A stretch of DNA of 64,000 bases from Barnesiella propionica (GCF_025567045.1 NZ_JAOQJK010000003.1:248001-312000); one strand, 5' to 3'. Positions 18,307 to 28,053 are shown, numbered from the stretch's first letter. Numbers and translations are program-made. Notes: a model not told the origin generated them from the letters alone.

Positions 18307-19746
18307 ATGACAGAACTGATCATACATCCGGCCGACTGGTTATATTATGCCTTGTATTTGATATACGCTATCACTATCATAGGTACGATTATTGTTGTCA
18401 TACTCGAAAACCGCAATCCGGTCAAGAGCATCGCATGGATTGTCGTACTTATTTCATTACCGTTCGTCGGCCTTATTTTTTATTTGTTTTTCGGACAGGA
18501 TTTCAGAAGGCACCGGATGATTTCCCGGAAAAGTAAACGCAAACTGCGTAAAGGAGATTTTTATCCCGCTGTAGAAATAAGCAAACTGAACCTGAGCGAA
18601 GACAGCAAACAACTCATCCGCCTATGCTCTTCGATGGGACAAATGACATTCTACCCGGATAACGAAGTGGAAATATTTATTTCAGGTAAGGAAAAATTCG
18701 AACGGCTCATCCAGGACATTAATCGCGCCCATAAATACATACACATACAGTATTATATTTTTGAAAATGACAAATTAGGAAATAAGATACGGGATCTCCT
18801 CATCGCACGTGCAAAAGAAGGAATAGAAATAAGAGTGATATATGACGATGTAGGATGCTGGCAGGTCAAGAATCGTTTTTTCAACGAGATGAAAACTCAC
18901 GGTATCGAAGTATATCCCTTCCTGGAAGTAACATTTCCCAGCCTTGCCAACAGGATCAACTACCGGAATCACCGGAAGCTTGTCGTTATCGACGGAAAAG
19001 TCGGTTATATAGGAGGGCTTAATATCGCCGACCGGTATATGTCGGAATCGAAATTAGGATTCTGGCGCGATACGCATGCGCGTATCACCGGACCGGCCGT
19101 ACATGGTCTGCAAGCATCCTTCTCGGTAGACTGGAGTTTTATCCGGAAAGAACTTCTCGCAGGTCCCGATTATTTTCCTCCTACCACCATGTGCGGCAAT
19201 ACCGGGATACAAATAGTCACCAGTGGTCCCATTGGACAGTGGAGTAATATTGCTCTTGGTTTTCTAAGAGCCATTTCCAATGCAAAACGCTATCTCTATA
19301 TACAAACGCCCTATTTCCTGCCCACCGAGGCACTGCTGAAAGTGATGCAAACGGCGGCTCTTTCCAAAGTAGACGTACGCTTGATGATACCCGACCGTTC
19401 CGACTCTATGATTTTGAGACTGGCTACATTTTCTTATGTCTCCCAAATGTTAAAAGCCGGTGTAAAAGTATATCTCTACCAAGGCGGATTTCTTCATGCG
19501 AAAACCATCGTATCGGACGACGAATTCTTCACCATCGGTTCCACCAATCTAGATTTCCGCAGCTTTGAACATAATTTCGAAGGAAACGCATTTATGTACG
19601 ATAAGGAAAAAGCGATAGAAATGAAAGAAATATTCTTTAAAGACCTGGAAAACTGCCAGCGTATTAAACCATCCGTATGGCGCAGACGCCCCACCTGGGA
19701 AAAATTTAAAGAATCTGTCGTGCGTCTTATGAGTCCGGTATTATAA
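18307..19746 (+). CDS. cls: Cardiolipin synthase (phospholipase D superfamily)
   Basis: 479 residues. Two membrane helices at the N-terminus (about 12-35 and 42-62) are followed by two PLD domains. The HKD motifs are H222-R-K-LVVID and H397-A-K-TIVSDD, each followed by the expected G(G/S)xN (GGLN, GSTN). This is the ClsA layout. The enzyme joins two phosphatidylglycerols to cardiolipin and glycerol at the inner membrane. A PiT transporter follows after 157 bp; the two are not obviously linked. Confidence 0.96.
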   Translation: MTELIIHPADWLYYALYLIYAITIIGTIIVVILENRNPVKSIAWIVVLISLPFVGLIFYLFFGQDFRRHRMISRKSKRKLRKGDFYPAVEISKLNLSEDSKQLIRLCSSMGQMTFYPDNEVEIFISGKEKFERLIQDINRAHKYIHIQYYIFENDKLGNKIRDLLIARAKEGIEIRVIYDDVGCWQVKNRFFNEMKTHGIEVYPFLEVTFPSLANRINYRNHRKLVVIDGKVGYIGGLNIADRYMSESKLGFWRDTHARITGPAVHGLQASFSVDWSFIRKELLAGPDYFPPTTMCGNTGIQIVTSGPIGQWSNIALGFLRAISNAKRYLYIQTPYFLPTEALLKVMQTAALSKVDVRLMIPDRSDSMILRLATFSYVSQMLKAGVKVYLYQGGFLHAKTIVSDDEFFTIGSTNLDFRSFEHNFEGNAFMYDKEKAIEMKEIFFKDLENCQRIKPSVWRRRPTWEKFKESVVRLMSPVL

Positions 19747-19903
19747 AAAATCAATATAGGCCGAACTTTAACAATACTGAGTTGTATCAAATACAGAGTA
19801 TCAATAATTTCCGGAAACAGGATAGATACAATATTGTAATCGTTTTGTAACATGAAAGTCGTTTCTTTGCAACCGAAAAAAGATATAACGTTAAACACTT
19901 CAT

Positions 19904-22147
19904 ATGGAAACTTTTTATCTGGCTATTATCGTATTCATTTTCATTATAGCTATATTTGACTTGGCTGTGGGTGTAAGTAACGATGCCGTCAACTTCCTGA
20001 ATTCCGCCATAGGTTCCAAAGCAGCATCTTTCAGAACCGTAATGATCATCGCCGGTATCGGTATTTTTATAGGGGCATCTTTCTCAAACGGCATGATGGA
20101 TATAGCCAGACACGGAATCTATCAACCGCAATATTTTTATTTCGACGAAATAATGTGCATATTGCTGGCCGTGATGCTTACCGACGTGGTATTGCTGGAT
20201 ATTTTCAATTCTATGGGAATGCCCACTTCCACAACGGTATCGATGGTATTCGAGCTATTAGGAGGAACGTTTGCCATGGCCATGGTGAAAACCATCAAAT
20301 CCAATGGCAATCTCGTGCTGGGAGACCTTATCAATACGGACAAAGCCTTATCGGTCATACTGGCGATATTCGTCTCGGTAGCCATTGCATTTTTCTTCGG
20401 AACTATCGTACAATATATATCCCGGGTTATTTTTAAATTCAATTATAAAAAGCAGCTCAAATATTTCGGGGCCCTGTTCGGAGGATTTGCCACTACCGCG
20501 ATCATTTATTTCATTCTTTTTAAGGGATTGAAAGAATCGTCATTCATGACCTCTGAAATCAAACAACTTATACAAGAGTATACGACTCATATCCTGGGCG
20601 TGTGCTTCATCGGATTCACCGTACTGATGCAAATATTCCAATGGCTCAAAATCAATATACTTAAAATCGTCGTTCTATTAGGAACTTTCGCACTGGCGCT
20701 CGCATTTGCCGGAAATGACCTGGTCAATTTTATCGGAGTCCCCCTCGCCGCGTTCTCTTCCTATACCGATTTTATCCATAATGCCAACGGAACAACACCG
20801 GACAGTTTCCTGATGACCTCGCTTACCCAATCGGCAAAGACCCCGATTATATTCCTCATATCGTCGGGAGCAATTATGGTATATGTATTGTTTACATCCA
20901 AAAAAGCCCATAACGTTGTAAAAACAGCTCTCGACCTGTCCCGGCAGGAAGAAGGAGAAGAAACATTCGGTACTTCTCCCATAGCCCGGAAGCTGGTGAG
21001 GCTGACTACTGGTTCCACATCCAATCTTATCAATGCGATTCCTCCTAAGGTAAGGAGCTGGCTTAATTCCCGTTTCGATAAAGATGATGTTATCTTGGAA
21101 AACGGAGCCTCCTTTGACCTCATAAGAGCGTCCGTAAACCTGGTACTGGCCAGTTTGCTTATTGCGTTAGGAACATCAATGAAACTTCCTCTTTCCACTA
21201 CCTACGTTACATTCATGGTCGCGATGGGTAGCTCGCTGGCCGACCGTGCCTGGGGACGGGAAAGCGCCGTATACCGCATAACCGGAGTTATCTCTGTCAT
21301 CGGAGGATGGTTCATTACGGCAGGAGCCGCATTCATGATTTGTTTCATGGTAACCATGCTCATTTATTTCGGAGGAACAATCGCTATTATCCTGCTCGGA
21401 GCTCTGGTCGCTTATCTCCTCATCCGCAGCCAGATCGTTTACAAACGTAAAATGAAAGTAGAAAAGAACGATACTCTCGTTAAACAAATGCTGGCAAACA
21501 CAGACAACAATAAAGCACTCGTACTTTTACGCCAGTTCAGCCGGGAAGAATATGCAAAACTCATGGAATGGAGTTCCGTTATTTATAATCAAATGGTAAC
21601 AGGATTCATCAACGAAAGTTACCGTACCCTGCGCAAAGCGATGAACCATATCGAAGTGGAACGCCGCTATTTCAAACAGGTCAAACGAATAGGTACTATG
21701 GGGATTTCCAAACTGAGTGATAAAGACGCTCTTGAAAAGAGCCTCTATCTTTTTCAGGGAAACGATTTTGCCACCGATATATTACACAGTGTAAAACGTA
21801 TCTGTGAACCCGCACTGGAACATACCGACAACAACTTTAATCCTCTCGAACCGGAACAAAAAGTACACTTCTCCGAAATAGCCGCAGGCATTTCGCAATT
21901 CCTGAAAGATTGCGAATTGTGGATCGCACGCAACGAAGGCGAGGGCTTCAAAGACCTCATCTCCACAGGGAATATACTGATCAACCAATTGGCACAAATA
22001 AAACGGGAAGAAATGCACCACATGCAAGAACAATCCTCTTATATTAAAGTAGGTATGGTATTCCTCACGATGATACAGGAATCCCAAAATATTGTGGCAT
22101 TGGCGATAAACCTGCTCAAAATAGACCAGAAATTCCAGGAAGAATAA
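19904..22147 (+). CDS. PiT family inorganic phosphate transporter with PhoU-like C-terminal domain
   Basis: 747 residues. The two PiT repeats are visible in GVSNDAVNFLNSAIGSKAA (near 25) and FAGNDLVNFIGVPLAAF (near 267), which hold the substrate-binding GxxND motifs. A third segment, LSTTYVTFMVAMGSSLADRAWG, closes the transporter (about 430-450). Residues about 530-747 are soluble and helical (LLRQFSREEYAKLMEW... and FSEIAAGISQFLKDCELW), and resemble a PhoU-type regulatory domain. Bacteroidetes commonly fuse these two parts in one protein. Phosphate uptake is cation-coupled in the family. A terminator follows. Confidence 0.94.
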   Translation: METFYLAIIVFIFIIAIFDLAVGVSNDAVNFLNSAIGSKAASFRTVMIIAGIGIFIGASFSNGMMDIARHGIYQPQYFYFDEIMCILLAVMLTDVVLLDIFNSMGMPTSTTVSMVFELLGGTFAMAMVKTIKSNGNLVLGDLINTDKALSVILAIFVSVAIAFFFGTIVQYISRVIFKFNYKKQLKYFGALFGGFATTAIIYFILFKGLKESSFMTSEIKQLIQEYTTHILGVCFIGFTVLMQIFQWLKINILKIVVLLGTFALALAFAGNDLVNFIGVPLAAFSSYTDFIHNANGTTPDSFLMTSLTQSAKTPIIFLISSGAIMVYVLFTSKKAHNVVKTALDLSRQEEGEETFGTSPIARKLVRLTTGSTSNLINAIPPKVRSWLNSRFDKDDVILENGASFDLIRASVNLVLASLLIALGTSMKLPLSTTYVTFMVAMGSSLADRAWGRESAVYRITGVISVIGGWFITAGAAFMICFMVTMLIYFGGTIAIILLGALVAYLLIRSQIVYKRKMKVEKNDTLVKQMLANTDNNKALVLLRQFSREEYAKLMEWSSVIYNQMVTGFINESYRTLRKAMNHIEVERRYFKQVKRIGTMGISKLSDKDALEKSLYLFQGNDFATDILHSVKRICEPALEHTDNNFNPLEPEQKVHFSEIAAGISQFLKDCELWIARNEGEGFKDLISTGNILINQLAQIKREEMHHMQEQSSYIKVGMVFLTMIQESQNIVALAINLLKIDQKFQEE

Positions 22148-22178
22148 GCCGCTATAATTTTTTATCACGAAATAAATA

Positions 22179-22226
22179 TCCCTGATTTTCTCCAATGATT
22201 ATTTAGAGAAAATCAGGAATATTTTT
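22179..22226. terminator. Terminator between pit and the TPR gene
   Basis: CCTGATTTTCTC / GAGAAAATCAGG with a 13-base loop, then ATATTTTTTA on the plus strand. The opposite strand also has a moderate T-rich flank, so it may serve both converging genes. Confidence 0.8.
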
Positions 22227-22259
22227 TACATTTACACAACAAAAAACGTTCTGTTTAAA

Positions 22260-25103
22260 TCATTGTGCCATCATGACTTCGTCCACAACAGACCCGTTCC
22301 TTTTTTTCCAATCTTTATACCGGTTCAATAACTTTTCCTTATCCGTTCCGGATAAAAGTTCTAACGAAAATTTCAACCCGACTGCTTCAGGCCCGAAATA
22401 CTCTTGTATAATTTTCCCGTCCTGCATAAATATTACCATTTTAGGTTTATTTTCTAATTGATTTTTATACACAAAAAGGTTATCGTTATTTATACATTCC
22501 CATCCGCCACAACATAATATATAATATTTTCCGCGTAAACCTTTACGATAGGCCTGATGATCGCCTTTTATTACCTCTCCCGTAAAGACACATTCCGCCA
22601 AAAGTTTGCATAATCTTTCTTTATAAGATATTTTTAAACTCTTTTCGATCAAATCCGACTCTATTAATTGGGATAATAAAAGCGCTACGATATTACGCAC
22701 GTCCAATACATCCGGAGAATCTTTGCCGGATTTCTCAAGTATCGACAGTAACTTATTATAATATTCCAGCGACTTCGCATAATCGCCCTGAGAAGAATAA
22801 ATGCCACCAATATTATTATACGATGCGGCAACATCAGGATGATCCGGACCGAAGACCTTTTCACGTATCACCAGAGACTTATGATAATATTCCAAAGACT
22901 TTACATAATCGCCCAGGGAACTATAAACAAGCCCGATATTATTATACGATGTGGCAACATCAGGATGATCCGGACCGAAGACCTTTTCAAGTATCACCAG
23001 AGACTTATGATAATATTCCAGCGACTTCGCATAATCGCCCTGAGAAGAATAAATGCCACCAATATTATTATACGATGCGGCAACATCAGGATGATCCGGA
23101 CCGAAGACCTTTTCAAGTATCGACAATGATTTATTATAATATTCCAACGACTTCGCATAATCGCCCAGGGAACTATAAACAAGCCCGATATTATTATACA
23201 ATGTGGCAACATCGGGGTGGTCCGGACCGAAGACCTTTTCACGTATCACCAGAGACTTATGATAATATTCCAAAGACTTTACATAATCGCCCTGAGAAAA
23301 ATAAACAAACCCGATATTATTATACGATGTGGCAACATCAGGATGATCCGGACCGAAGACCTTTTCACGTATCACCAGAGACTTATGATAATATTCCAGC
23401 GACTTCGCATAATCGCCCTGAGAAGAATAAAAAAACCCGATACTATTATACGATGTGGCAACACTGGGGTGGTCCAGAACAAAAATCTTTTCAAGTATCG
23501 ACAGCGACCTATTATAATATTCCAACGACTTCGCATAATCGCCCAGGGAAGAATAAATGCCACCGATATTATTATACAATGTGGCAACATCAGGATGATC
23601 CGGACCGAAGACCTTTTCAAGTATCACCAGAGACTTATGATAATATTCCAACGACTTCGCATAATCGCCCTGAGAATCATAAACAAGCCCGATATTATTA
23701 TACGATGTGGCAACATCAGGATGATCCGGACCGAAGACCTTTTCAAGTATCACCAGAGACTTATGATAATACTCCCGTGACTTCGCATAATCGCCCTGAG
23801 AAGAATAAATGCCACCAATATTATTATACAATGTGGCAACATCAGGATGATCCGGACCGAAGACCTTTTCAAGTATCACCAGAGACTTATGATAATATTC
23901 CAAAGACTTTACATAATCGCCCAGGGAACTATAAACAAGCCCGATATTATTATACAATGTGGCAACATCGGGATGGTCCGGACCGAAGACCTTTTCACGT
24001 ATCACCAGAGACTTATGATAATATTCCAAAGACTTTACATAATCGCCCAGGGAACTATAAACAAGCCCGATATTATTATACGATGTGGCAACTTGATTAC
24101 TCTCCTCTCCATTCTCTTTACGGGCGATATCTAACGAACGGGTTATATACTCTTTTGCTTTCTTATAATCCGCTATATATATTAGAAAAAAGTTACCGCA
24201 CTCCGTCAGATAATCATAATTATCCGGCTCCAAATTTAATCTTTTTTCCAAATAACATGATGCAGAATCATTTTGATACTCCAGCCAGAAACCGTCGGCA
24301 ATATCTTTATACCGCTGAGCCAGAAAATCACGTAACTCTTTCTGTTTTTTCAGATCAGACTCGGTACGGGCAATCATATCCGGCAGGAAATCCGCAATTG
24401 AGGCTTCATTCACCGGCAGCAAACTTTTATTATATTCTACCATCTCGCGGCCTTTTCCTTGTTTTCGCAAGTCCGTGTTAACAATTTCTATCGAATCCAG
24501 GGACTGGTAATCTATTCGGGATAATTTATCCGCCTCTTCCAGTATATATTTATCCGAATCGTAATAACGTACGGAAAATTCATTCAAGACTTTTTCCAAA
24601 CTGTCGCGTTCGGCCCGCAACTGATCATAACGGGCATTTTTTTCTTTCATCGCCGACAACTCCGCATCCTTTTCCGATATTATTTTTTCATAACGGGCTA
24701 TCTCTGATTCTTTCCGGGTACGTATATTCGTCTCTATCCGGCGGCGCTCGGCCTGCAACTCTTTGGTATTCGCAACTACTATTTCCACTTTTACGTGAGG
24801 GTTCAATGCGTATTTTGTACTGCTCAGCTCTTTTGCCGGAGGAGAAATAAGAGTATAGTCCTGTTTGTAAATTCGCTCGAAAACGAATGTGTCCCGCTTA
24901 TTGGATGTAATAAATAAGGTAAAATCGCCCTTATCATCACTCCGGGATTCCGTCTCTACTTTTAAACGGACATCGGAGACCGGAACCGTCTGGTTCGATT
25001 TATTGTAAGAGATCTTCCTCACGTGCCCTGGCTGTGATATTATCTGGGAGAATAACAGAGAGGGAAAAAACATAATAACCAAAAAGCTTATTTTGTATTT
25101 CAT
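22260..25103 (-). CDS. Secreted tetratricopeptide repeat protein, eleven kinesin-light-chain-type units
   Basis: 947 residues from the ATG at 25103, which opens a clean signal peptide (KISFLVIMFFPSLLFSQ). The same frame runs back into the TIR gene without a stop, but that part has no signal and overlaps a real gene. After the signal comes a small beta domain (about 20-95, like a carboxypeptidase-regulatory fold), then a coiled coil with Arg/Glu heptads (about 100-170), two TPR-like helices, eleven 42-residue TPR_12 units (consensus SYNNIGLVY-SLGDY-KSLEYY), and a C-terminal domain of about 125 residues with no known match. Only 2 bp separate it from the TIR gene upstream, so the two are co-transcribed. 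TPR arrays bind proteins; the partner here is unknown. Confidence 0.9.
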   Translation of the reverse strand: MKYKISFLVIMFFPSLLFSQIISQPGHVRKISYNKSNQTVPVSDVRLKVETESRSDDKGDFTLFITSNKRDTFVFERIYKQDYTLISPPAKELSSTKYALNPHVKVEIVVANTKELQAERRRIETNIRTRKESEIARYEKIISEKDAELSAMKEKNARYDQLRAERDSLEKVLNEFSVRYYDSDKYILEEADKLSRIDYQSLDSIEIVNTDLRKQGKGREMVEYNKSLLPVNEASIADFLPDMIARTESDLKKQKELRDFLAQRYKDIADGFWLEYQNDSASCYLEKRLNLEPDNYDYLTECGNFFLIYIADYKKAKEYITRSLDIARKENGEESNQVATSYNNIGLVYSSLGDYVKSLEYYHKSLVIREKVFGPDHPDVATLYNNIGLVYSSLGDYVKSLEYYHKSLVILEKVFGPDHPDVATLYNNIGGIYSSQGDYAKSREYYHKSLVILEKVFGPDHPDVATSYNNIGLVYDSQGDYAKSLEYYHKSLVILEKVFGPDHPDVATLYNNIGGIYSSLGDYAKSLEYYNRSLSILEKIFVLDHPSVATSYNSIGFFYSSQGDYAKSLEYYHKSLVIREKVFGPDHPDVATSYNNIGFVYFSQGDYVKSLEYYHKSLVIREKVFGPDHPDVATLYNNIGLVYSSLGDYAKSLEYYNKSLSILEKVFGPDHPDVAASYNNIGGIYSSQGDYAKSLEYYHKSLVILEKVFGPDHPDVATSYNNIGLVYSSLGDYVKSLEYYHKSLVIREKVFGPDHPDVAASYNNIGGIYSSQGDYAKSLEYYNKLLSILEKSGKDSPDVLDVRNIVALLLSQLIESDLIEKSLKISYKERLCKLLAECVFTGEVIKGDHQAYRKGLRGKYYILCCGGWECINNDNLFVYKNQLENKPKMVIFMQDGKIIQEYFGPEAVGLKFSLELLSGTDKEKLLNRYKDWKKRNGSVVDEVMMAQ
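22698..24083 (-). repeat. Eleven tandem 126-bp repeats encoding TPR units
   Basis: Each 126-bp unit encodes 42 residues. Units 1-10 are nearly identical, with alternate wording at a few sites (GLVYSSLGDYVKS versus GGIYSSQGDYAKS; IREKVF versus ILEKVF). Unit 5 is more diverged (IFVLDHPSVAT) and unit 11 ends the array in KSGKDSPDVLDV. The mosaic of two or three variants suggests recent duplication and gene conversion. Unit number could vary between strains by recombination or slippage. Confidence 0.92.
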
Positions 25104-25105
25104 AG

Positions 25106-26251
25106 CTATTGTATATATACAGTATTTAAAAGTTTTTCTTCTCCTTGTGTAGGATAAACGGTTTGAATAGCAGCTCTTTTCTCTTTTTTCAGGATAACTG
25201 CTTCGTAACGTTTCTTTTGCGCACATAGCGGTATATCCATGGAAAAATATCCGTTGTGATTCGTAACGGATATTTTTCCGGCAATTTCCACCACCACTCC
25301 TTCCTCGGGCATATCGGAACCGGCATTCCTCACAAAACCCTGCACCGTCCCATAAGTATTGTCGCGGCTTACCGGCAGGATGAGAGAAGGCTTCAACGGC
25401 ATGACGGTATCCGTATATACATATCCCCACGACCGGAATACTATTTGGGCATTCTTTCCGGAATATCTCCCCGGAATGTCACTGAACGACACGGGGTTCT
25501 CCAGGCTGCCAATCACTTTGCATAACGTATCTTTATTATAGATAAGCAGCACCTGTCCGCCGTCTTCGGGAAAACCGAGACTTTCATTCCGGAAAGTTGT
25601 CTCTTCAAATAAAAGTTTTACATCGAACGGACGGTTATATCTCCAGACTCCGTATATGACCGACAATACAGCCAACAAACCGATAGTAGCCGCGACGATT
25701 TTTTTTATGATACGCCTGCGGTGGCGGTTCCACAACGAATCAAAAGAAACGCCGAGAATTGCCGAAAGTACCCGGACAAAAGCTTTTTCCCTCTTTATAA
25801 ACCGGTTGTCATGTCCCTCCTCATGAATATTTATTCCTATCAACTCGGGAAGTTTGCTTTTAAGAACCGGATGAATACATTCCGTTTGAGGATCGTTACT
25901 GTACGGGATTCCTTCTATAACAAAAGGGATTATATTCTTTCCGCGCCCAATGGCGATAAAATCGGATATTTCTTTGCCTACCCAGGCCGATTTAGCCGAA
26001 CGGGATGAACATATAACTATCAAATACCGGGACTGCTTCAACTCCTTTCGCAATTCATCCTTCAGAAACCCCGGCTGTATATCGGTACGGTCCAGGAAAA
26101 CAGGTTTTAATTTCCGGGGATATCGTTTATCTGTGACACGGATAGTCGAAGGCAGACGGTAATTTTCTATTTTATACTGCAACCATCTCGCCCATTTCTC
26201 ATCTTCACGCTTGTAGCTGATAAAAGCATAATATTTATATTTTTCTTCCAC
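25106..26251 (-). CDS. TIR-domain single-pass membrane protein
   Basis: 381 residues in three parts. Residues about 5-165 are a TIR domain (TIR_2 type): YYAFISYKREDEKWARWL, then FLDRTDI, then SSRSAKSAWVGKEI, where E94 occupies the position of the catalytic Glu in NAD-cleaving bacterial TIRs. A membrane helix covers about 184-203 after a basic HRRRIIKK. The remaining 175 residues face the periplasm and end in a carboxypeptidase-regulatory-like beta domain (GTVQGFVRNAGSDMPEEGVVVEIAG...TNHNGYFSM). The TIR domain should be cytoplasmic. The gene is first in a two-gene operon with a secreted TPR protein, which suggests sensing outside and TIR signalling inside. Whether it has NADase activity is not known. 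Confidence 0.88.
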   Translation of the reverse strand: MEEKYKYYAFISYKREDEKWARWLQYKIENYRLPSTIRVTDKRYPRKLKPVFLDRTDIQPGFLKDELRKELKQSRYLIVICSSRSAKSAWVGKEISDFIAIGRGKNIIPFVIEGIPYSNDPQTECIHPVLKSKLPELIGINIHEEGHDNRFIKREKAFVRVLSAILGVSFDSLWNRHRRRIIKKIVAATIGLLAVLSVIYGVWRYNRPFDVKLLFEETTFRNESLGFPEDGGQVLLIYNKDTLCKVIGSLENPVSFSDIPGRYSGKNAQIVFRSWGYVYTDTVMPLKPSLILPVSRDNTYGTVQGFVRNAGSDMPEEGVVVEIAGKISVTNHNGYFSMDIPLCAQKKRYEAVILKKEKRAAIQTVYPTQGEEKLLNTVYIQ

Positions 26252-26325
26252 GGTACATTCTATCTCATATATTCTTCCATTTCCGTTAAAAGAAGAATGT
26301 TTAAAACGAATTAAAATTTTGTTTT

Positions 26326-26333
26326 CAAATATA
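26326..26333 (-). promoter_or_regulatory. Putative -7 box of the TIR-TPR operon
   Basis: TATATTTG on the minus strand, about 75 bp before the TIR start. The whole 26252-26400 stretch is very A/T rich, and no -33 match is seen. Confidence 0.45.
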
Positions 26334-26399
26334 TATTCATTATTCTATATTTCCTATTAAATATATATATATTATTACTTAAACCACACTCATACAAAA

Positions 26400-26445
26400 A
26401 CTCAAGGCGGTTCACACAATCTTCGAATTCATGTGAACCGCCTTA
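26400..26445 (-). terminator. Terminator after the par/transglycosylase operon
   Basis: AAGGCGGTTCACA / TGTGAACCGCCTT with a 15-base loop, followed on the minus strand by GAGTTTTTG. It lies 50 bp after the transglycosylase stop. Between it and the TIR gene only the promoter region is seen. Confidence 0.85.
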
Positions 26446-26495
26446 AATAAAAATCTATTCTTTATTAACTCTACTTCTCCCGTTATTTTTTAAAG

Positions 26496-28043
26496 TCAGG
26501 TACGGGGAATTTTTAATTTTTGTCCGGGACGAATAGAATTATTCCGCAGGTTATTGGCCCTCTTGATATCCTTATCGCTTACCCCCTTATATTTTTGGGA
26601 AATAGACCATAAGCTCTCTCCCGAAACGACCGTATGATAACGGAAATTACCCCCCGGGGATTTCTGATTAGATTTTGTCGATTTAACCTCCTGTTTCTTC
26701 ACACTTTTCTGTACGGTTTCCGGTCCGGGTGAATCCGGCACTGAATCGTCGTTAGCCGCCACAGCCCGCGAACCTACGCGTAAACGCTGTCCGGCCCGTA
26801 TATTATTATTTTTAAGCCCGTTCCATTTACGAAGATTACTCACACTCACTCCATACCTGTTGGCAATAACGGAAAGGTTCTCGCCTCTCTTGACGCGATG
26901 ATAGGCCGATCTGACATTTCCGGTACTGTTCCCGGCAGAAGAGACAGCCGCAAAACTGGCAGGCTCCACAGTAGTACGGCGGGTATAATCAGAGGCATTG
27001 TGTGCATAGATCGTATCTTGCGATTCGATAAAGGAAAACACTTGCTGGGAGGGAAGAGCGAGCATATACGGTTTGATATGGCCCGGTATAATATCTTTAC
27101 GATATTGAGGATTTAAATCCCTGATTTGTTCTATAGGTATTTGCAACACGTCGGCGATCTGTTGAAAATGCACCTGGCGGTCTACATTTATCGTATCGAC
27201 AATTAACGGCCGTTTCGTCAATACAGGGCAAATATTATGGTCTCTGTAATAATGCATTACATAATTTGCCGCGATAAAAGCAGGCACGTATCCCCGGGTT
27301 TCTTTCGGCAGAAACTCGTATATTTCCCAGTAATCGGTTTTTCCTCCAGCTCTGCGAATCGCTTTATTTACATTACCCGGACCGCAATTGTATGAAGCGA
27401 TTACCAAAGGCCAGTTGTGATATATGGCATACAGGTCGCGCAGGTATTGGGCCGCTTTCTCGGACGACTTATACGGATCGCGGCGCTCGTCCACCATACT
27501 GTTCACTTCCAGGCCCAGATTCTTAGCTGTTCCTATCATAAATTGCCACAAGCCGGCAGCTCCGGCCCGGGACGTCGCATTAGGAATAAGAGCAGATTCA
27601 ATTATAGGAAGGTATTTCAATTCAATAGGCAAACCGGCCTTTTCCAACGCTTGTTCGAAAATGGGCATATAATAAGTACTCCGCCCCAGCATACTTTCCA
27701 CCAGCATGCGGCGTTTCACGGTGTACATGTCGATATAACTGCGTACGATCTGATTATAAGGCATCTCTATAGCTGTAGGCAACTGGGATAATTTCCGTAT
27801 ATATACAGAATCGGGATATGTCACAATCGAGCTGTGTTTTACACAACTGTCATCCAATACGGCATATTTCTGCATATACCAGTCCGTCATCATATTTTGT
27901 ACATCCGTCTCGAAGCTCTCCGGATAAACGATATCTTCATCGGTTATGGTATCTTGCACCGTTTTAGGTACATTATATTTTAATTGAGCCGTTCCCGAAA
28001 GAAACGCTCCTGCTACGGTAATGGATAATAGAATTCGTCGCAT
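26496..28043 (-). CDS. mltD: Membrane-bound lytic murein transglycosylase D-like, two LysM domains
   Basis: 515 residues with a signal peptide (about 1-19). The GH23 lytic transglycosylase domain (about 125-260) has the catalytic E149 in PIIESALIPNATSRAGAAGLWQFM and the downstream ASYNCGPGNVNKAI and YVPAFIAANYV blocks. Two LysM modules follow (about 385-430 and 470-513: YHRVKRGENLSVIANRYGV and YHTVVSGESLWSISQKY). It cuts glycan strands to 1,6-anhydro products while bound to peptidoglycan. It is last in the parA-parB-DUF5683 operon, 10 bp after DUF5683. From memory, this order recurs in Bacteroidales. Confidence 0.94.
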   Translation of the reverse strand: MRRILLSITVAGAFLSGTAQLKYNVPKTVQDTITDEDIVYPESFETDVQNMMTDWYMQKYAVLDDSCVKHSSIVTYPDSVYIRKLSQLPTAIEMPYNQIVRSYIDMYTVKRRMLVESMLGRSTYYMPIFEQALEKAGLPIELKYLPIIESALIPNATSRAGAAGLWQFMIGTAKNLGLEVNSMVDERRDPYKSSEKAAQYLRDLYAIYHNWPLVIASYNCGPGNVNKAIRRAGGKTDYWEIYEFLPKETRGYVPAFIAANYVMHYYRDHNICPVLTKRPLIVDTINVDRQVHFQQIADVLQIPIEQIRDLNPQYRKDIIPGHIKPYMLALPSQQVFSFIESQDTIYAHNASDYTRRTTVEPASFAAVSSAGNSTGNVRSAYHRVKRGENLSVIANRYGVSVSNLRKWNGLKNNNIRAGQRLRVGSRAVAANDDSVPDSPGPETVQKSVKKQEVKSTKSNQKSPGGNFRYHTVVSGESLWSISQKYKGVSDKDIKRANNLRNNSIRPGQKLKIPRT

Positions 28044-28053
28044 AATGTCAAAT

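Noticed and set aside
22698..24083. Possible CRISPR-like array
   Set aside because: Units are 126 bp, contiguous and protein-coding, with no spacers or cas genes.
22823..24481. A 552-codon open frame on the plus strand, with its own repeats
   Set aside because: It is the antisense of the TPR array. The open frame comes from the repeating codons of the TPR gene, and the protein (repeats of HQDDPDRRPF) resembles nothing known. The TPR gene has signal, domains and operon context.
25104..25430. N-terminal extension of the TPR protein of 109 residues
   Set aside because: It overlaps the TIR gene and has no signal peptide; the ATG at 25103 starts a normal signal.
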